DNA of 64,000 bases. Source: Neocallimastix lanati (nom. inval.). Lineage: Eukaryota > Neocallimastigomycota > Neocallimastigomycetes > Neocallimastigales > Neocallimastigaceae. The stretch spans positions 308,001-372,000 of the forward strand of contig JACVTC010000032.1 of assembly GCA_016946835.1 (NCBI GenBank). Direction: 5' to 3'. The translations under genes were made by a program, and so were the position numbers. The notes beneath the pieces were generated by a model. It was not told the DNA's origin, ran no database searches, and was given only the letters and a program-made list of their open reading frames with translations. Positions 1 to 15,169 of the stretch are shown one piece after another; within the stretch, counting starts at the first letter, position 1; the number at the start of each line of letters is the position of its first letter.

Positions 1-833
1 AGATACACTTAGATAAAATAATGGTAATATATATTAATCAATGTCTTTTATTCATATAATATTTAATTTTAATTTATCTTCATCATCATATAATTTTTTT
101 TTTATTTAATTTTAAAAAAAAAAATTATAAATTAATTATTATTATTATTTTTTTTAATTAAGTCACACAAAAATTTTATTTATATATAAATTATTTAAAA
201 CTTCATATTTTTATATTTATAAAAGATAACAGATGATAGGATGAGATATTATATTAATTTTTTTTGTCATTAAATGTCAATAAATAACAAATAAATAAAT
301 GAATAGATAAAAGAAAAATAAATATTAAAATAAAGTAAATAAAAAGAAAATAAAATTCTTAATAGATAAATTTAAACAAAACTAATAAACAATGAATTTT
401 ATAAAAAAAAAATTTGTAATAATCGAATAAAATAATTTGTTATAAAAATAAAATATAATATAAATATGAGAAAATGAATAAATTCTAATTCATTATTAAA
501 AATTTTAATTATTAATAAATTATTTTATTAATATTTAAAGTACATAAAAATAAATTTAATAAATCATTAAATTATCATTAGATTATTTATCATATGATTT
601 AGAGGTTGATCTAAAATAAATTTATGTTATATCATAAATTCTATAAAATACATAAAATTAATAAAATTTATAACATATATTTTATGCAATGTAAATATGT
701 AAATAATTTATAAATTTATTAAGTTTTGTTTTATTCTAATTATTTTATTTTATTATATTTATATATATTATTATTTGTTTTAATTATTATAAATCTATTA
801 TTATTTATATATTATACTTTTTATAATGTTTAA

Positions 834-936
834 CTAAATAATTAATTTTTATTATTTTAAAATAGTTTATAATTACTTTTAATAATATTTATCTAAATAA
901 TTAATTTTTATTATTTTAAAAATAGTTTATAATTAA
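834..936. repeat. Short tandem duplication, period about 59 bp
   Basis: A block beginning CTAAATAATTAATTTTTATT starts at 834 and again at 893. The two copies agree for about 43 bases apart from one A in a homopolymer. No coding potential is seen. Confidence 0.7.
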
Positions 937-2498
937 AGAGTATTATATAAAGAATACCTTTTCATTATATTTATTCTTAGCATAGCATAGTTGCCAAATT
1001 TTACAATTGTTTTATTATATTTACAACAACGTTATTGTCATAACCAATATAATTTATTTTTTGTAGTTTAATATTATTAATAATATAAAATTATAAACTT
1101 TAGTATTTAATTAAATAAATATTTAAATTATAAAGTAAATAATTAAATTAAATATATATTAATAAATTACGTAAATATATTATGAAACTTTACCCTAGAT
1201 AAACGAACTTAAGAGTTTATCAAATACCATATAGTATCATATTATTTTCATTTAATTGTACTCTATGGGAAATATTAATTAATATTGACTATTTCTATTA
1301 AATAATTAATTAAATACTAAAATGTAATATATCAGTATATTATTTTAAACTATAAAATGTTCCTATAGCATATACAGATATTAATAAGAAAAAAAAAATT
1401 ATGATTAAATATGTGTAATAATATTATATCTAATTAAGGAGATTTTTTTTTTAAACACAAAAAAAGTTAGCTGTTATTTTTATACCAATAAGAAATAAAT
1501 TTTTATTAAATATTATTATTATTTTTTTTTTGAGTTTATTTAAAAATTTATTAAAGATAAAAAAAGAAAAAAAAAAAAAGAACACTAGTACACTAATTTT
1601 TAATATGAATTATTAAAAAAAGTTTTTTTACTATCGCTTTAATGATATAAATTATTACTATAAAAGAGGAAAAAAAATTTGTATTTTTTTTTTTTTTATT
1701 GGTGATGATGGTTTTATTAAAAAAAATATTATATTAATTATACTTTTATAATAATTTTTTTTTTATTTTTTTTTTCTTAATTTCATAAAGTTTAAAAATA
1801 AAAATAAATGAATTGAATAGATTAAAAATATTTATTAGACATTTAAAAAATTTTGTTTGAGGGTCAACAGTAAAAACTAAAACTATGAATTAAAAAAACT
1901 AAAAACTAAACTAAAAACTAAAAAACAAAATTTAATTATTTAAGTTATTTAAAAAATATATATATTTTCTTATATTTCTACTTCTTTTGAAGTTGAAATA
2001 TTATCTTATAATTTTTTTTTTACTATTTATTTATTATAATCATCATTATCAGTATTAATAAATGACAACATGTATAGTTTTAATTTAATTTGTTTGATAT
2101 GTATATAAAATATATCTAGGTTTACATGTTTGTATTAATAATTATTTATGTACAAACGAATAAAAAAAAATAAAGTAAAAAAAAGTTGGCTAAAAAAATT
2201 TTTTTTTATTATTTATAAAATAATTTTATATTAATAAAAATCAAACAAAAATTTAAGTAAAAAATAAAATTTAAGATTTAAATTTAACTTTTAAAGGCAG
2301 TTTTAAAAATGAAAGATTAAAAAAAATTTTTTTTTTAAAAAAATTAGATATATATATAGTTATATATATCAAGTATTATTGTATTATTATTTTTTATTTT
2401 TTTATTTTTTATAGAGCTTTTAGTAATTAACATTTATTATAAAAAAAAAGAGAATAGTTTATCATTTATAAAATAAAAAACGGTAGTATTAATATTGG

Positions 2499-2533
<35 letters not shown>

Positions 2534-3675
2534 AAATATTTACTTATTAATATTTATTAATATTTTTTTTTTATTAAAATAATTATTGAAAAAAAAAGCT
2601 TTTAAAAAAATTTTTTTTTTAATTCTTTTCTTATATCTATTAAATTTCTTATTTTATACTTTTTTAATAATTAAAGATTTTGAAAATAGAATTGAAAAAA
2701 TTAAATGAATATTTGGTTAAAAAGTTTTTTTTAATTAATTAATTAATTAATTAATAATTGAAAGTTTACAAATTTTATATGAAATTTATAAAAAAAATTT
2801 TTTTGTAAAGTTTTATGCTGATCATTTTAATAGATTAAAACTTTATTTGAATAATTGTGTTTATTGGATTATTGTTTTTATCCCATCTACAAAAAAAAAA
2901 AGAAACATTCACATTAAATGAAGTTTTTTTTATTTTATAATTATTATTATTTTTATGTATAAATAATAAATAATAATACAATAATTAAAAAAAAAGGAAA
3001 TATTTGTATTATACACTTTATTTTGATATTGCGTTTTTTTTTATTTCTAATAATTAATATAATAACGAAGAATAAGAATGATAATATTAAATACTAGTTT
3101 CAATTTTATTAATATTATTTAAAATGATTAGTGATAAAAAATATACATATGAAAGACATTTAATAATACTAAATTTAATATTTATGAGATAATTAATTTT
3201 TTTTTTTTAATTAATTTTTAAATAAAAAAAAAAAATTAATTTTTGAGATATTTAAATAGATATTTAATTTCTTTTTAAAAAATATAATAAATAAAATTTA
3301 GTGTAAAGCAATTATAAAGAAAACTGTACCAATGAATAAGAATAAAATGAAATTTATTGAATTAATTAAAAAAAAATTTTTTATACTTTACATATTATGG
3401 TTATGTAATTAATGTGTATTAATTTATTGATAACAAATACTCTATAATAATACTAATAGTACTAATAATATAATAATAAAAAGAATATTAAGATTTATCA
3501 TAAATATTTTATGGTTTAGTAAACTAAATAATAAAACAATAATATATTTCAAATAAAATAAAATTAAATAATATTATTAATTATATATTATAAATAAAAA
3601 TAAAAAAAAAGGAAAACTTTAATAAAAAATAAGATAATATTAGCTGATTAACAATAGAGATAAATTTATTAGTAT

Positions 3676-3780
3676 AATAATTATAATAATAATAATTATA
3701 ATAATAATAATAATAATAATTATAATAATAATAATTATAATAATAATAATAATAATAATTATAATAATAATAATAATAAA
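3676..3780. repeat. Compound (AAT)n array with periodic AATTAT interruptions
   Basis: AAT units are interrupted repeatedly by an AATTATAAT variant. The interruptions recur in a regular pattern, giving a higher-order structure and suggesting expansion of a longer composite unit, not only slippage of the triplet. Confidence 0.75.
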
Positions 3781-5520
3781 GATGGATTAAATAAAATTAT
3801 ATCAAGACAATGTTAATAATTATTAACATTATATTTTTGAGTTTTTATTTATAAATTTAAGTTATAATTTATTATTAATAGTTATAAAATAATTATTCAA
3901 AAAAAAAAAAAAAAAAAATAATTAAAAAAAATATATATATTAAGCAAAAATTGCAATTATTAAAGGTTAAAATAATTGTAATTTTTTAATTATTAATGAT
4001 CTAACAATTTATAATAAATGAAAAATTTATTTTTTTAAATGATAAATATTAAAATTATTTTATTCTGTAATTATAATTTTAGAATAAAATCTTAATCTCC
4101 ATCTTTCGGCTTTTTTTTTTTTTTTTTTTTTTTTTATTTGTTTATTAGAATTTAAAAAATAATTTTTTATTAAAATGCTGTTTTATTTATTTTCATTTAT
4201 TCCGAAGGAGTTCATACTAGTTATTTTCATTTTAATTTTATTATTAAATTATTATTTTTTTTTTTTTTAAAAAATAGATAAATAATAATGATAAAAATTG
4301 TATAGTTAAATAAATAAAAAAATTAAATTATAAATGTTCTACATACTAATTTATATTATATATCATTAATATTTTATTTTATTTATTTATTTATTTTTTT
4401 TGATATGTGGCATTTTATTTTATTTTTAAAGAAATAATTTAATTATATATAATAATGTATTATTAAATGAATAAAAATCATGATTATATCTCATGATCAT
4501 ATATAGTATGTGATATTCTTTATGTTGTAGCTGGTATAATAAAGTGTATTTGAGTTTTTAATAATTTTTATTAATATTTTATTATTTTATAATTTATTAT
4601 TTCTACTAAAGAAAAACAAAAACAAGAATAAGCATTAATATTAATTATACTGTAAAGTATTAATAATATTTACTTATTATAAATAAATATAATAATATAA
4701 TATAAACTATTATATTAATTATATAATTAATATTATAAATAAATATAATTAATATAATATAAACTATTATATTAATTATATAAACTTTAATATTTTAAAA
4801 TAATAAGTATAATCTAATATTTATGAAATATATATCAGAAATATAATACATACCAAATATAAATAATATAAAATATAAATAATAATATAAATTATATAAT
4901 ATAAATTATTAATAAGATATAAATTTAATATCTGAATATATAAATATTCAAATATACAAATATGTTGCTACACATATATGTTTTATATTATATATTATTG
5001 AAAAAAAAGTTTCTTTATATTTTATTTTTACATAAATTCATACAAATCACATGATAACAAAATGTATTTCTTATATATTTATTTTTTATGGAAATGGTTT
5101 AAATCTATATTCAAAAGTTTTTTTTTTTTTTATTAAAAAATGAAGAAAAAAAAGATTTTGAAAAAAAAAATTTTTAATATAAATTATTCAAATTATAAGA
5201 TGATATTTAATTAAAATTTATATACCATTATTTTTTAATTTTTAATTTAAATTTTGTTTTAAAACAAAAAAAATCTTAATTTGGTAATTATTAAATAGTT
5301 TAAATCAATAAAAAATATATATACATACAATATATTAAACATGATATATTAAGCACTATTGAAAAATATTAATTGTATCATCAGTTGAAATTTTAAACAT
5401 ATTAAAAATAAATTAATAAATAAGTTAAAATTTAATTTTAAAAATATTAAGAAATAAAATTATAATTCTAATTTTAGTTTTAAAAAAATTTAATTTTTTT
5501 AAATTTTTATTAATTAAAAA

Positions 5521-5790
5521 ATAGCATAATAAATAGATAAATAAAATAATAAATAGATAAATAAAATAATAAATAGATAAATAAAATAATAAATAGATAA
5601 ATAAAATAATAAATAGATAAATAAAATAATAAATAGATAAATAAAATAATAAATAGATAAATAGCGTAATAAATAGATAAATAGCATAATAAATAGATAA
5701 ATAGCATAATAAGTAGATAAATAAATAATAAATAGATAAATAAAATAATAAATAGATGAATTAAATAATAAATAGATAAATAAAATAATA
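5521..5790. repeat. 20 bp minisatellite
   Basis: The 20 bp unit AAATAGATAAATAAAATAAT is repeated about seven times with almost no change. It is then followed by diverged units with single changes (ATAGC for ATAAA, loss of a base, GATGAATT). The minus-strand Ile/Tyr/Leu open frame over it is an artefact of the repeat having no stop codons in that frame. Confidence 0.85.
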
Positions 5791-6083
5791 AATATATAAA
5801 TAAAATAATAAATAATAAATAAATAATAAATAAATATATAATAAATTAAAGTTGAAATAGAAAATAAAATTTTATTATTTTTAATTAAATATATAAAACT
5901 AAAACAAAATAAACCTATAACAAAATAAAATCAAAAATCAATAAAAAGAAAAAATTAGAAACATCTATATAAAAATTAAAACATTAGCTATCATTATTGT
6001 TTTTTTAATGAATTTGTTTTATTCATATATGGATATATATATATATATTAGATTTTTTTTTTTACTATTTCTTTTTCTTATTA

Positions 6084-6298
<215 letters not shown>

Positions 6299-7810
6299 TT
6301 TTTTTTACAATCGAAAAGACTATTTAAATATCATTATTTTTTGGCGAAAAACAATTAATGGAAAATAATTAGTTGATAAATTTTTTTTATTTATAAAGTG
6401 ATTTATAATTATCGTTTTTTGGCAAAAAAAAAAGTGATGGAAAAGTATTCTAGTAAGTTGTTTACGAAGTGATTAAATACTTACTTAATATATAATAAAT
6501 AGTTTTTATCATTATTTATTGTTATTAGAAAAAATAATAAATTTGTTACACCTACCTTCATTATTTTAATATTAGTACATAAAATGATGTGATATGATTC
6601 TTTTTATATCTTAATTTTTTTATTTTAATTTTTATTTTTTTCGTACTAATTGCTAGACATAACATAACCAATCCAATATATATTTAAAATAAAAAAAAAA
6701 AAAAAAGAAAAAGAATAGAGGATAAAAGATCAAAGAATCAGCCGTTTAAAACAAAATAATCCATGAATTATACAAATTACCAACTATAAATATAAAATAA
6801 AATTTTAAAATTTTAAAAAAAAATTTTTTTTTATTTATGTTTATATTAAAAATAAACATTAAATTATAATAAATAATTTTTATTTTATTTTATTTCATTT
6901 TTATATTTATTTTTTATATTTATTTTTAAATTTATAAATAAATAATTATATTGATTTTTTTTTTTAAAAAAAATAAAATTAAAAAGTTGTACTATTTAAT
7001 TAAATATTTTCAACTCATAATATTTATTTATAACATATATTTATATTGATTAATAAATATATTAATATATGTTTTTATATTTAATTCATTTCAATTTCAA
7101 ATATACAATTTTTGTGTAATATTAAATACATTATTAAAAAGTTTTATTGGTAATTAAAAATAAAAACTTTAATTTTTTTCTTCTTTTTTTTTTTTTATTT
7201 TTCGTATGTAAAATAGAATATATAATAATTTATTGAATATAAATAAATATTTTTATTTTATTTTATTTTATATAATAACAAAAAGTTAATATAATATATA
7301 ATAAAAATTCGGAATTATTATATATAAGTCATATTGATTGTTTATTATTATATTGTATTATTTTAATATTATATTAATTTATTTCATTAGAATATATTAA
7401 GAAATAATTGGTTGGTAAAAACTAATATTAAAATAAATTAAATTAGTTTAAGTTCTATTGGTTTTATAACGTGAATTTTGTTACACAATAAGTTATTAAA
7501 ATGATTAAAAATTATATTTAATTTTTTTTATTACTAACTTGTATTACAGAGATTTTCATTATTACTCATTAGGGATCCTTATTATTATTTACAAATATAT
7601 TACAAGGGGAGTTTGAAATATAAATATATATACATATTATCATTTTATTTTATTCTATTCTATTCACAATTGTAAAAAATTGTATTTTTAGATTATATAA
7701 ATATTTAAATAGTTTTTTTTTTTTTTTTTTATTTTATTTGTATTATAAAATAATAATAGGAATAATAAATATAATAAATATAATAATAATAATAATAAAA
7801 TAAAAATAAA

Positions 7811-7841
<31 letters not shown>

Positions 7842-8937
7842 TAATCATAATAATAAATAAAAATTAAATAGTAATAATAATAATAATAGTAATAATAATA
7901 ATAATAAATAAAAATTAAATAATAATAATAAATAAGAATTAATAATAATAAATATTTTTGTTAATCTAAAACCATTCCTAAATATGAAATATTATATATA
8001 TGTATATATATTTTTTCTTTTTCGTAAATGAAAAATTAAAAATGTTTATTAGATCATTTATCCTTAAAACCGTACAGTTTAGAACAGAGGTGGATGTTGT
8101 ATGCATTTTAAATTTCATTTTAATTTTATTTATGAATTGATTGTGAAAAGAATTTAGTTAATTATTTTTGTCTACAATATACTAATATAATTTATATATG
8201 AATATTTTATCTAAGTAAATTTTAATTTTTTTTATTTAAAGATTACTCAAGTTATTAAAAAAATTTTTTTTAAAAATATATAACATAGGAATGTCAAAAT
8301 TTATTATAAAAATAATATAAATAGGGTTCACTTTTCTTATTTTTATTTTATATTTTCAATTATTCCCATCTTTTATTTATTTAACTATCAAATAATTTTT
8401 TGTTTTGTTTCGTATTGTTTTGCATACTAATATTATTAATAATATTATACTTTTTTTTTGTTATGAAACAATAATTATTATAAAGTTTATTAATACATCA
8501 ATAATACATAAAAAATAAATAATTATAAATAATAAATAGTATTGGAATAATGAATATTAAATATATTTATTTAAAACTAAGCTTTATTATATATGAGAGT
8601 CAATATAATTCTATGTATATATAAAAAAATAAAATGCTAAATATATATTATATAGATAAAATTTTTGCATGTTTATATATTAATTATTATGGTATAAAAT
8701 ATTAAATTTTAATTTTTTTTTTCTACTTTTTAAAAAATAAAAAATAATAAAAAAAGAGGATATAATTTCATAATTATCAATATAAAAAATTCTATCAACC
8801 TATTGACAACAGTCTATTGAAATCATAATTTAATTTTAATTTTTTTAGTAGTGTATATTAATTTATGATAATAGCCTTTATAGTTTTAATAAATCAAGTT
8901 ATAGTAAAAAGGAAAAGAAAACGGAAAAAGAATCATT

Positions 8938-9271
8938 AAAAATTTTATTTTTTTTTTCCACAAGAATTTAAAAAAAACATGAATAAAAAAATATTTACAT
9001 TACATATTTATATATATATGTATTTTAAACATTGAAAGAACTCTTATCAATAAAAAAAATAAATTTTAATATGACCTTTTAACCCTCAATACTATTATTT
9101 TAATGAATTATTAATAGTATTGAGGGTTAAAAGGTCATATTAAAATTTATTTTTTTTATTGATAAGAGTTCTTTCAATGTTTAAAATACATATATATATA
9201 AATATGTAATGTAAATATTTTTTTATTCATGTTTTTTTTAAATTCTTGTGGAAAAAAAAAATAAAATTTTT
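8938..9271. repeat. Perfect 160 bp inverted repeat with a 14 bp spacer
   Basis: Positions 8938-9097 are the exact reverse complement of 9112-9271 as far as I can verify base by base, with a 14 bp spacer at 9098-9111. Symmetry breaks at 8937/9272 and at 9098/9111. The arms contain non-repetitive sequence (for example AACCCTCAATACTATTA, repeated as its complement at 9112-9128), so this is not a chance product of A/T runs. No flanking target-site duplication is evident. It could be a foldback element, a recent inverted duplication, or a template-switch artefact of sequencing or assembly. Confidence 0.95.
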
Positions 9272-11548
9272 TTTTTGACTATTCAAAAATGTTAAAAGTA
9301 TTTAATCTAAATATATTATTGTTAATATAATTAATTAAAAAAACAATATACTATAAAATATATTCCAATAATGTTTATTTTAAAGTAGTACAAAGTGTTT
9401 TATTGTATACGTTTTTAATTGAACTCAAACCATTTTTAAATTAAAATAAAAAAAGTTTAAATCATTTTGATTAATGATTAGTATTTTTTGTTTATTTTAA
9501 ATTCTATAATATTTTTTAATATACAATATAATTAAATATTATATTCCAGTTATATAAACAATATATTATATATTATATTAATATTATATATTATAATATT
9601 AGTCTAATATAAATGTAATTTTTTTGGGTCTTCAAATTTTTTTTCTTATGTATTTTTTTACTTTTTATTTTTTTAAAAGTTTTTCTCAAATTTTTTAAAC
9701 ATTAATTTAAATAATAAATATTATACAATTATAATCAATAGAATAGATATAATAATATAATAACTTTTTATTAATTAATAAAGTTTATAAAAGTTTATTT
9801 TATAATAAATGAACTATTAAATGAAACCTTTTGATTTGAAATATAGAACATATTTTAATTATTTTAAATAAATTATATAGTGTTAAAATTTATTATAGAG
9901 AAACTAATTTAATATATATTATTATATATTTTTAAAAATTATTATTTTTTTTTTAAAAAAGGATATATTTATTTAATTTTAATATATAAAATATAATATA
10001 TATTTATTAAAATTATAAATATTATATATTCATTTAGTATTTATTATTATATATTAAATATTTAATATATAATATTTATTAATATATACAATATTTATTT
10101 ATTATTTATTTAATTGCTTATAAATATACATAAGGTATTTTTTTTTCTATTTTTTTTTTACAAAATTCTTTGTTTTTTTTTTTTTTCATTTTTTTTATTT
10201 ATTTTATCTTTTTTCTTTTTTCTTTTTTTTTTCTTTGAAAAGTAAAAATAAATAAATGACTATTAAATTAGAAAAGAAATAAAAGAAAAAAAAATATTAA
10301 AAAAAAAGAAAAAAAAAAATTAAAATTTAAAAATAAATAAAATAAAATAAAATAAAATACAATAAAATCTAATAAAATATAATTTAAAAAAAGGCATATT
10401 TTAAATATAAAAGTAATAATAATAAATCAGAATTAAATAAGATATTTATTTTAGAAGAAAAATAATTGTATAAAATAATATATTTATTTCATATAAATTG
10501 TTTTAAATTTCATTTTATTATATATATTTTAAAGCAATTATTTTTTAAGTATAAATATTAAGAAGATAACAGAAATTAGTTTTTTAAAATGAAAATTTTG
10601 ATAATATTGTTTTTAATTAAATAGATAATATTTTATAGGTATTTATTTTTTTTTTTTAGAAATAGCCGTTATCTTAAATTTTCTTTTTATTTGTTATATA
10701 TTTCTTTTATCTTCTTTAATATTTTTTATACAAAAAAATAAAATAATTATTATTAATATAAAAATAATAAACCAAAAAAAAAAAAAAAAGAAAATATAAA
10801 GCAAAATAATTTTTAATCATATAATAAAAACGAACGCATAAATTATAGAACATAACCAATAAATATATTTGTTTAAATTAAACGAAATTAAATTCAATTA
10901 TTTTTATATAAAAAATAAAGAAACAAATCAAAACAAAAGTATCATATAAAAAAAGATAGTTCTTTTATGAAAAAATTATAAAGCAATTAAAAAAGCATTT
11001 GAAAAGCAAATAGTATAAGTTGCAATAAATAAATATAATTTTTATTTATTTTAAATTATAAAATTATATTAAAACCAAAATAGTAATTTATAGTATTTGA
11101 AATATTTTTTGAGTAGAAGTAAATAATCATATTTTTTATTTTAATAAAAATTTGATTATATTTATTAAAAGAATATTTCAGTATCACTTTTTATTTTTGT
11201 ATTATTTTTCAATAAAAAAGGAAAAAGTTTAACTTTATTTTTTTAATATATATAATATAAAACAAAGTGAATTAATCAGTTTTTTTTAAATAAAATTGAA
11301 TACCAAGGATAAAAAATAAAAGAAATATTTTATTAAAATATTTATATTTTATGAAAGTATTATAAAAGAAAGATTAACATAAATTTAAATTTCATATTTT
11401 ATGTAAGTATTATAAAAAAACGAAAGTTTAATGTAATTTTAAATAAGATATTTAGTAATAAATATATTAATTAAAATTTTTTATTGAAATATAAAATTAA
11501 TTGTATATATATATTTTTATATGTATTGTAGTAATACACATGTAGAAA

Positions 11549-13054
11549 ATGTTAAAATCATATTTAAAAATATTAATAATAGTCTTATTAATTTTAAATA
11601 TATTTGAAGTTACAGCTAAAACTAAAGTTGAGGCTGAAAAAGAAAATAGTAATAAAATTATAAAAGAAAGTAGTAATCAAACTATTGAAGAAATTAGTAA
11701 TCAAACTATAAAAGAAAATAGTCATCAAACTAATAATACTAATACTAATATTGAGCCTATTAAAAAAATTGAAGAAAAAAAAAAAGGTGAATCTGATTTA
11801 GAAGGATCTGGATATAATCCAAATGTTCCTGTGTTAGCAAATGCAGATGGAGAGATATTACAAAAAGAAGTTAGTAATTCAAAAGTAAAAACTACTGTCA
11901 AAGTAAGAACAAATGTGTATGAGAAAGACAAAACTACAAAAGTAGAAGCAAGAACTACCAGTGCATCCAGAGTTACAAGTGAACCAGATAAACAAGAAAC
12001 AAGAACAAAATCTGTTGAAGTAGATGAAAGCAAATCAAGTCAAATTGTTGCTCAACCAACATTCTTACCATCAGAAACTAGAAACTTTGAAAGCAAGCCT
12101 ACAAATGTAGAGTATAATGTAGGAGGTGAAAAAGATTCTATGAGTGATATGTCATCTGATGATAATTCCAGTGTTTTATTTAAGACCATCACATATGGTA
12201 GTGTTCTTGTTGGAGTAGTTGGTTTGATTGCAGTATCAGGCTATAGAGTAGTTAAAAGAAAGGCAGAAGGAAAGAATTTAAAATCTAAGGAATTTTATAG
12301 TTCGACATTTAATTATACCATTGACAGTATGAATCCAAGTTCACTTTCAGAAATGAGTAGTAAAAATAGGTCTTCTTTAGTAAGTTCTTTAATTTATGAA
12401 AATGATAATTCGAATGAAGAATATATGTATTATATGGGTAAAAATATTCCATATGCTACGGGGGTAATACAGGATAAAGATATAAATGAAATTGAAAACG
12501 AACAACAGACAAATATAATTTTAAATATGTATGATAGTTATTTACCATATCAAGCTCCTATACAGAATGAAGAAAAGAGGAAATCACGTAGATCTGTTAT
12601 CTCAGTTAGTAGAAGTTCAATTACATCAATAACATCTATTAGTAAAAATTCAGTTGTTCGTCACAGTTTCCTTAATCCAAATATCAATATAGTAAGAACT
12701 AGTAAGCGTACACAACAATTATTTGAAGCTACTGAAGAACATCCTGCAATTATTGAAACCTTCCCATCACTTGAAAGACCATTTGTACCAGCAGTTCCAG
12801 TTACGTTGGAAGAAAGTGATGTAAATAGTCTTCATCCACATTCAATATATCAAATGTATCAAGATGAAATGGAATTTGAAAATTATTATGCTTATACAAT
12901 TGATAATAAGGAATATATTATTGATCCTACTACTAATCGTGTATTAGAAATTCATAATTTAGATACAGATGATTATATGTTAGTAGAGGAAGAATTATAT
13001 TTAGATTTTAGTGGATCATCTTCAGAAGATTCTGATTCTGAAAAACAAACATAA
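11549..13054 (+). CDS. Unidentified single-pass (type I-like) membrane protein
   Basis: A 501-residue single-exon protein that I do not recognise. Residues 1-22 form a hydrophobic signal peptide (MLKSYLKILIIVLLILNIFE). The predicted outer region, about residues 23-212, is low in complexity, rich in Asn, Thr, Ser, Lys and Glu, and carries several NxT/S sequons. A single membrane segment lies at about 213-232 (ITYGSVLVGVVGLIAVSGY) followed by a basic stop-transfer stretch (RVVKRKAEGK). The inner part of about 265 residues is Ser-rich (for example a SVISVSRSSITSITS stretch) and ends in an acidic cluster SGSSSEDSDSEKQT that resembles casein-kinase-2-type sites. The layout resembles fungal wall-stress sensors (signal peptide, Ser/Thr-rich ectodomain, one helix, phosphorylatable tail), but I see no WSC domain and no sequence link. 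Codon use is ordered and stops are absent over 1.5 kb, so the gene is real. The start is the first ATG before the signal peptide. Confidence 0.85.
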   Translation: MLKSYLKILIIVLLILNIFEVTAKTKVEAEKENSNKIIKESSNQTIEEISNQTIKENSHQTNNTNTNIEPIKKIEEKKKGESDLEGSGYNPNVPVLANADGEILQKEVSNSKVKTTVKVRTNVYEKDKTTKVEARTTSASRVTSEPDKQETRTKSVEVDESKSSQIVAQPTFLPSETRNFESKPTNVEYNVGGEKDSMSDMSSDDNSSVLFKTITYGSVLVGVVGLIAVSGYRVVKRKAEGKNLKSKEFYSSTFNYTIDSMNPSSLSEMSSKNRSSLVSSLIYENDNSNEEYMYYMGKNIPYATGVIQDKDINEIENEQQTNIILNMYDSYLPYQAPIQNEEKRKSRRSVISVSRSSITSITSISKNSVVRHSFLNPNINIVRTSKRTQQLFEATEEHPAIIETFPSLERPFVPAVPVTLEESDVNSLHPHSIYQMYQDEMEFENYYAYTIDNKEYIIDPTTNRVLEIHNLDTDDYMLVEEELYLDFSGSSSEDSDSEKQT

Positions 13055-14249
<1,195 letters not shown>

Positions 14250-15132
14250 TAATAAAAATGAATTATTTGAAGGTTATTTATATAATTATTAAACACTTAC
14301 CTGTTAAAGGAATAAATCGGAAGATTACTTCAAGGATTCGAACATTTAACTGTATAAATTATGATGGAACCAGACGTTATTCTGAATTCACTATTTCTAT
14401 CTCTGATAATCTTCATTATGCTAAGTTCTTCTCGAATACTCAATATTTTAACCTCTGGTATTAATTGGAATATTAATAGTTAGAACTCTAAAAATAAGAG
14501 TGATGGACTTACCTATTTTAATTCAATTTTTAAATCCTATTTATATTTGTTTTTAAAGAAGTTGGTAATTCTTGAAAAAATTCTTTATACCTAATTCCTG
14601 TCTATTTCTCAATCATAATAAAAAAGTGCTGAGATGGGCAGATATGAAAATCCCTGGTATGCATTACCTTTTTATTGATATTCACAATCCTTGCCAATTC
14701 ACTAATGATAATTTAGAATATAGATATACGCTCTCAGTAAATATTGTTTCCTTTTAGGGTGTGTTAGATGTTCATTAGGCAACATTTACATCTCCAGTAA
14801 AAAAACATAAAAGACTCTAGAGATAAAAAGAGAAAATTAATTTTGGTATTTGGTTCATAGAATCGCCAGAATAACTCTTCTGTTATCGTTGATGATTTCA
14901 ACATGATTAAACAGCAACTTATAGATCTTATTTCTTAGAATTTCTCCTCAATGATTTGCTATGGATAATGGTTGGTCACTAGTTTACTGGGTCTAATGGT
15001 GGGAAGAAATTCTTATATTGACTTTATAGTTGTTAACGATTAATTGATTAATTAAGAGATTATTTAAATATATTCCTTCTGTGTACAACTTATTTTTAAT
15101 GACATCCCCGATCACTTACCCTTTATTCTTTT

Positions 15133-15169
<37 letters not shown>

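Noticed and set aside
5510-5707. Minus-strand open frame rich in Leu, Ile and Tyr
   Set aside because: It is a translation of the 20 bp minisatellite, with no initiation context or protein-like composition.
11725-12033. Minus-strand open frame of 102 codons
   Set aside because: It lies antisense inside the membrane-protein gene, whose plus-strand frame has the signal peptide and transmembrane segment.
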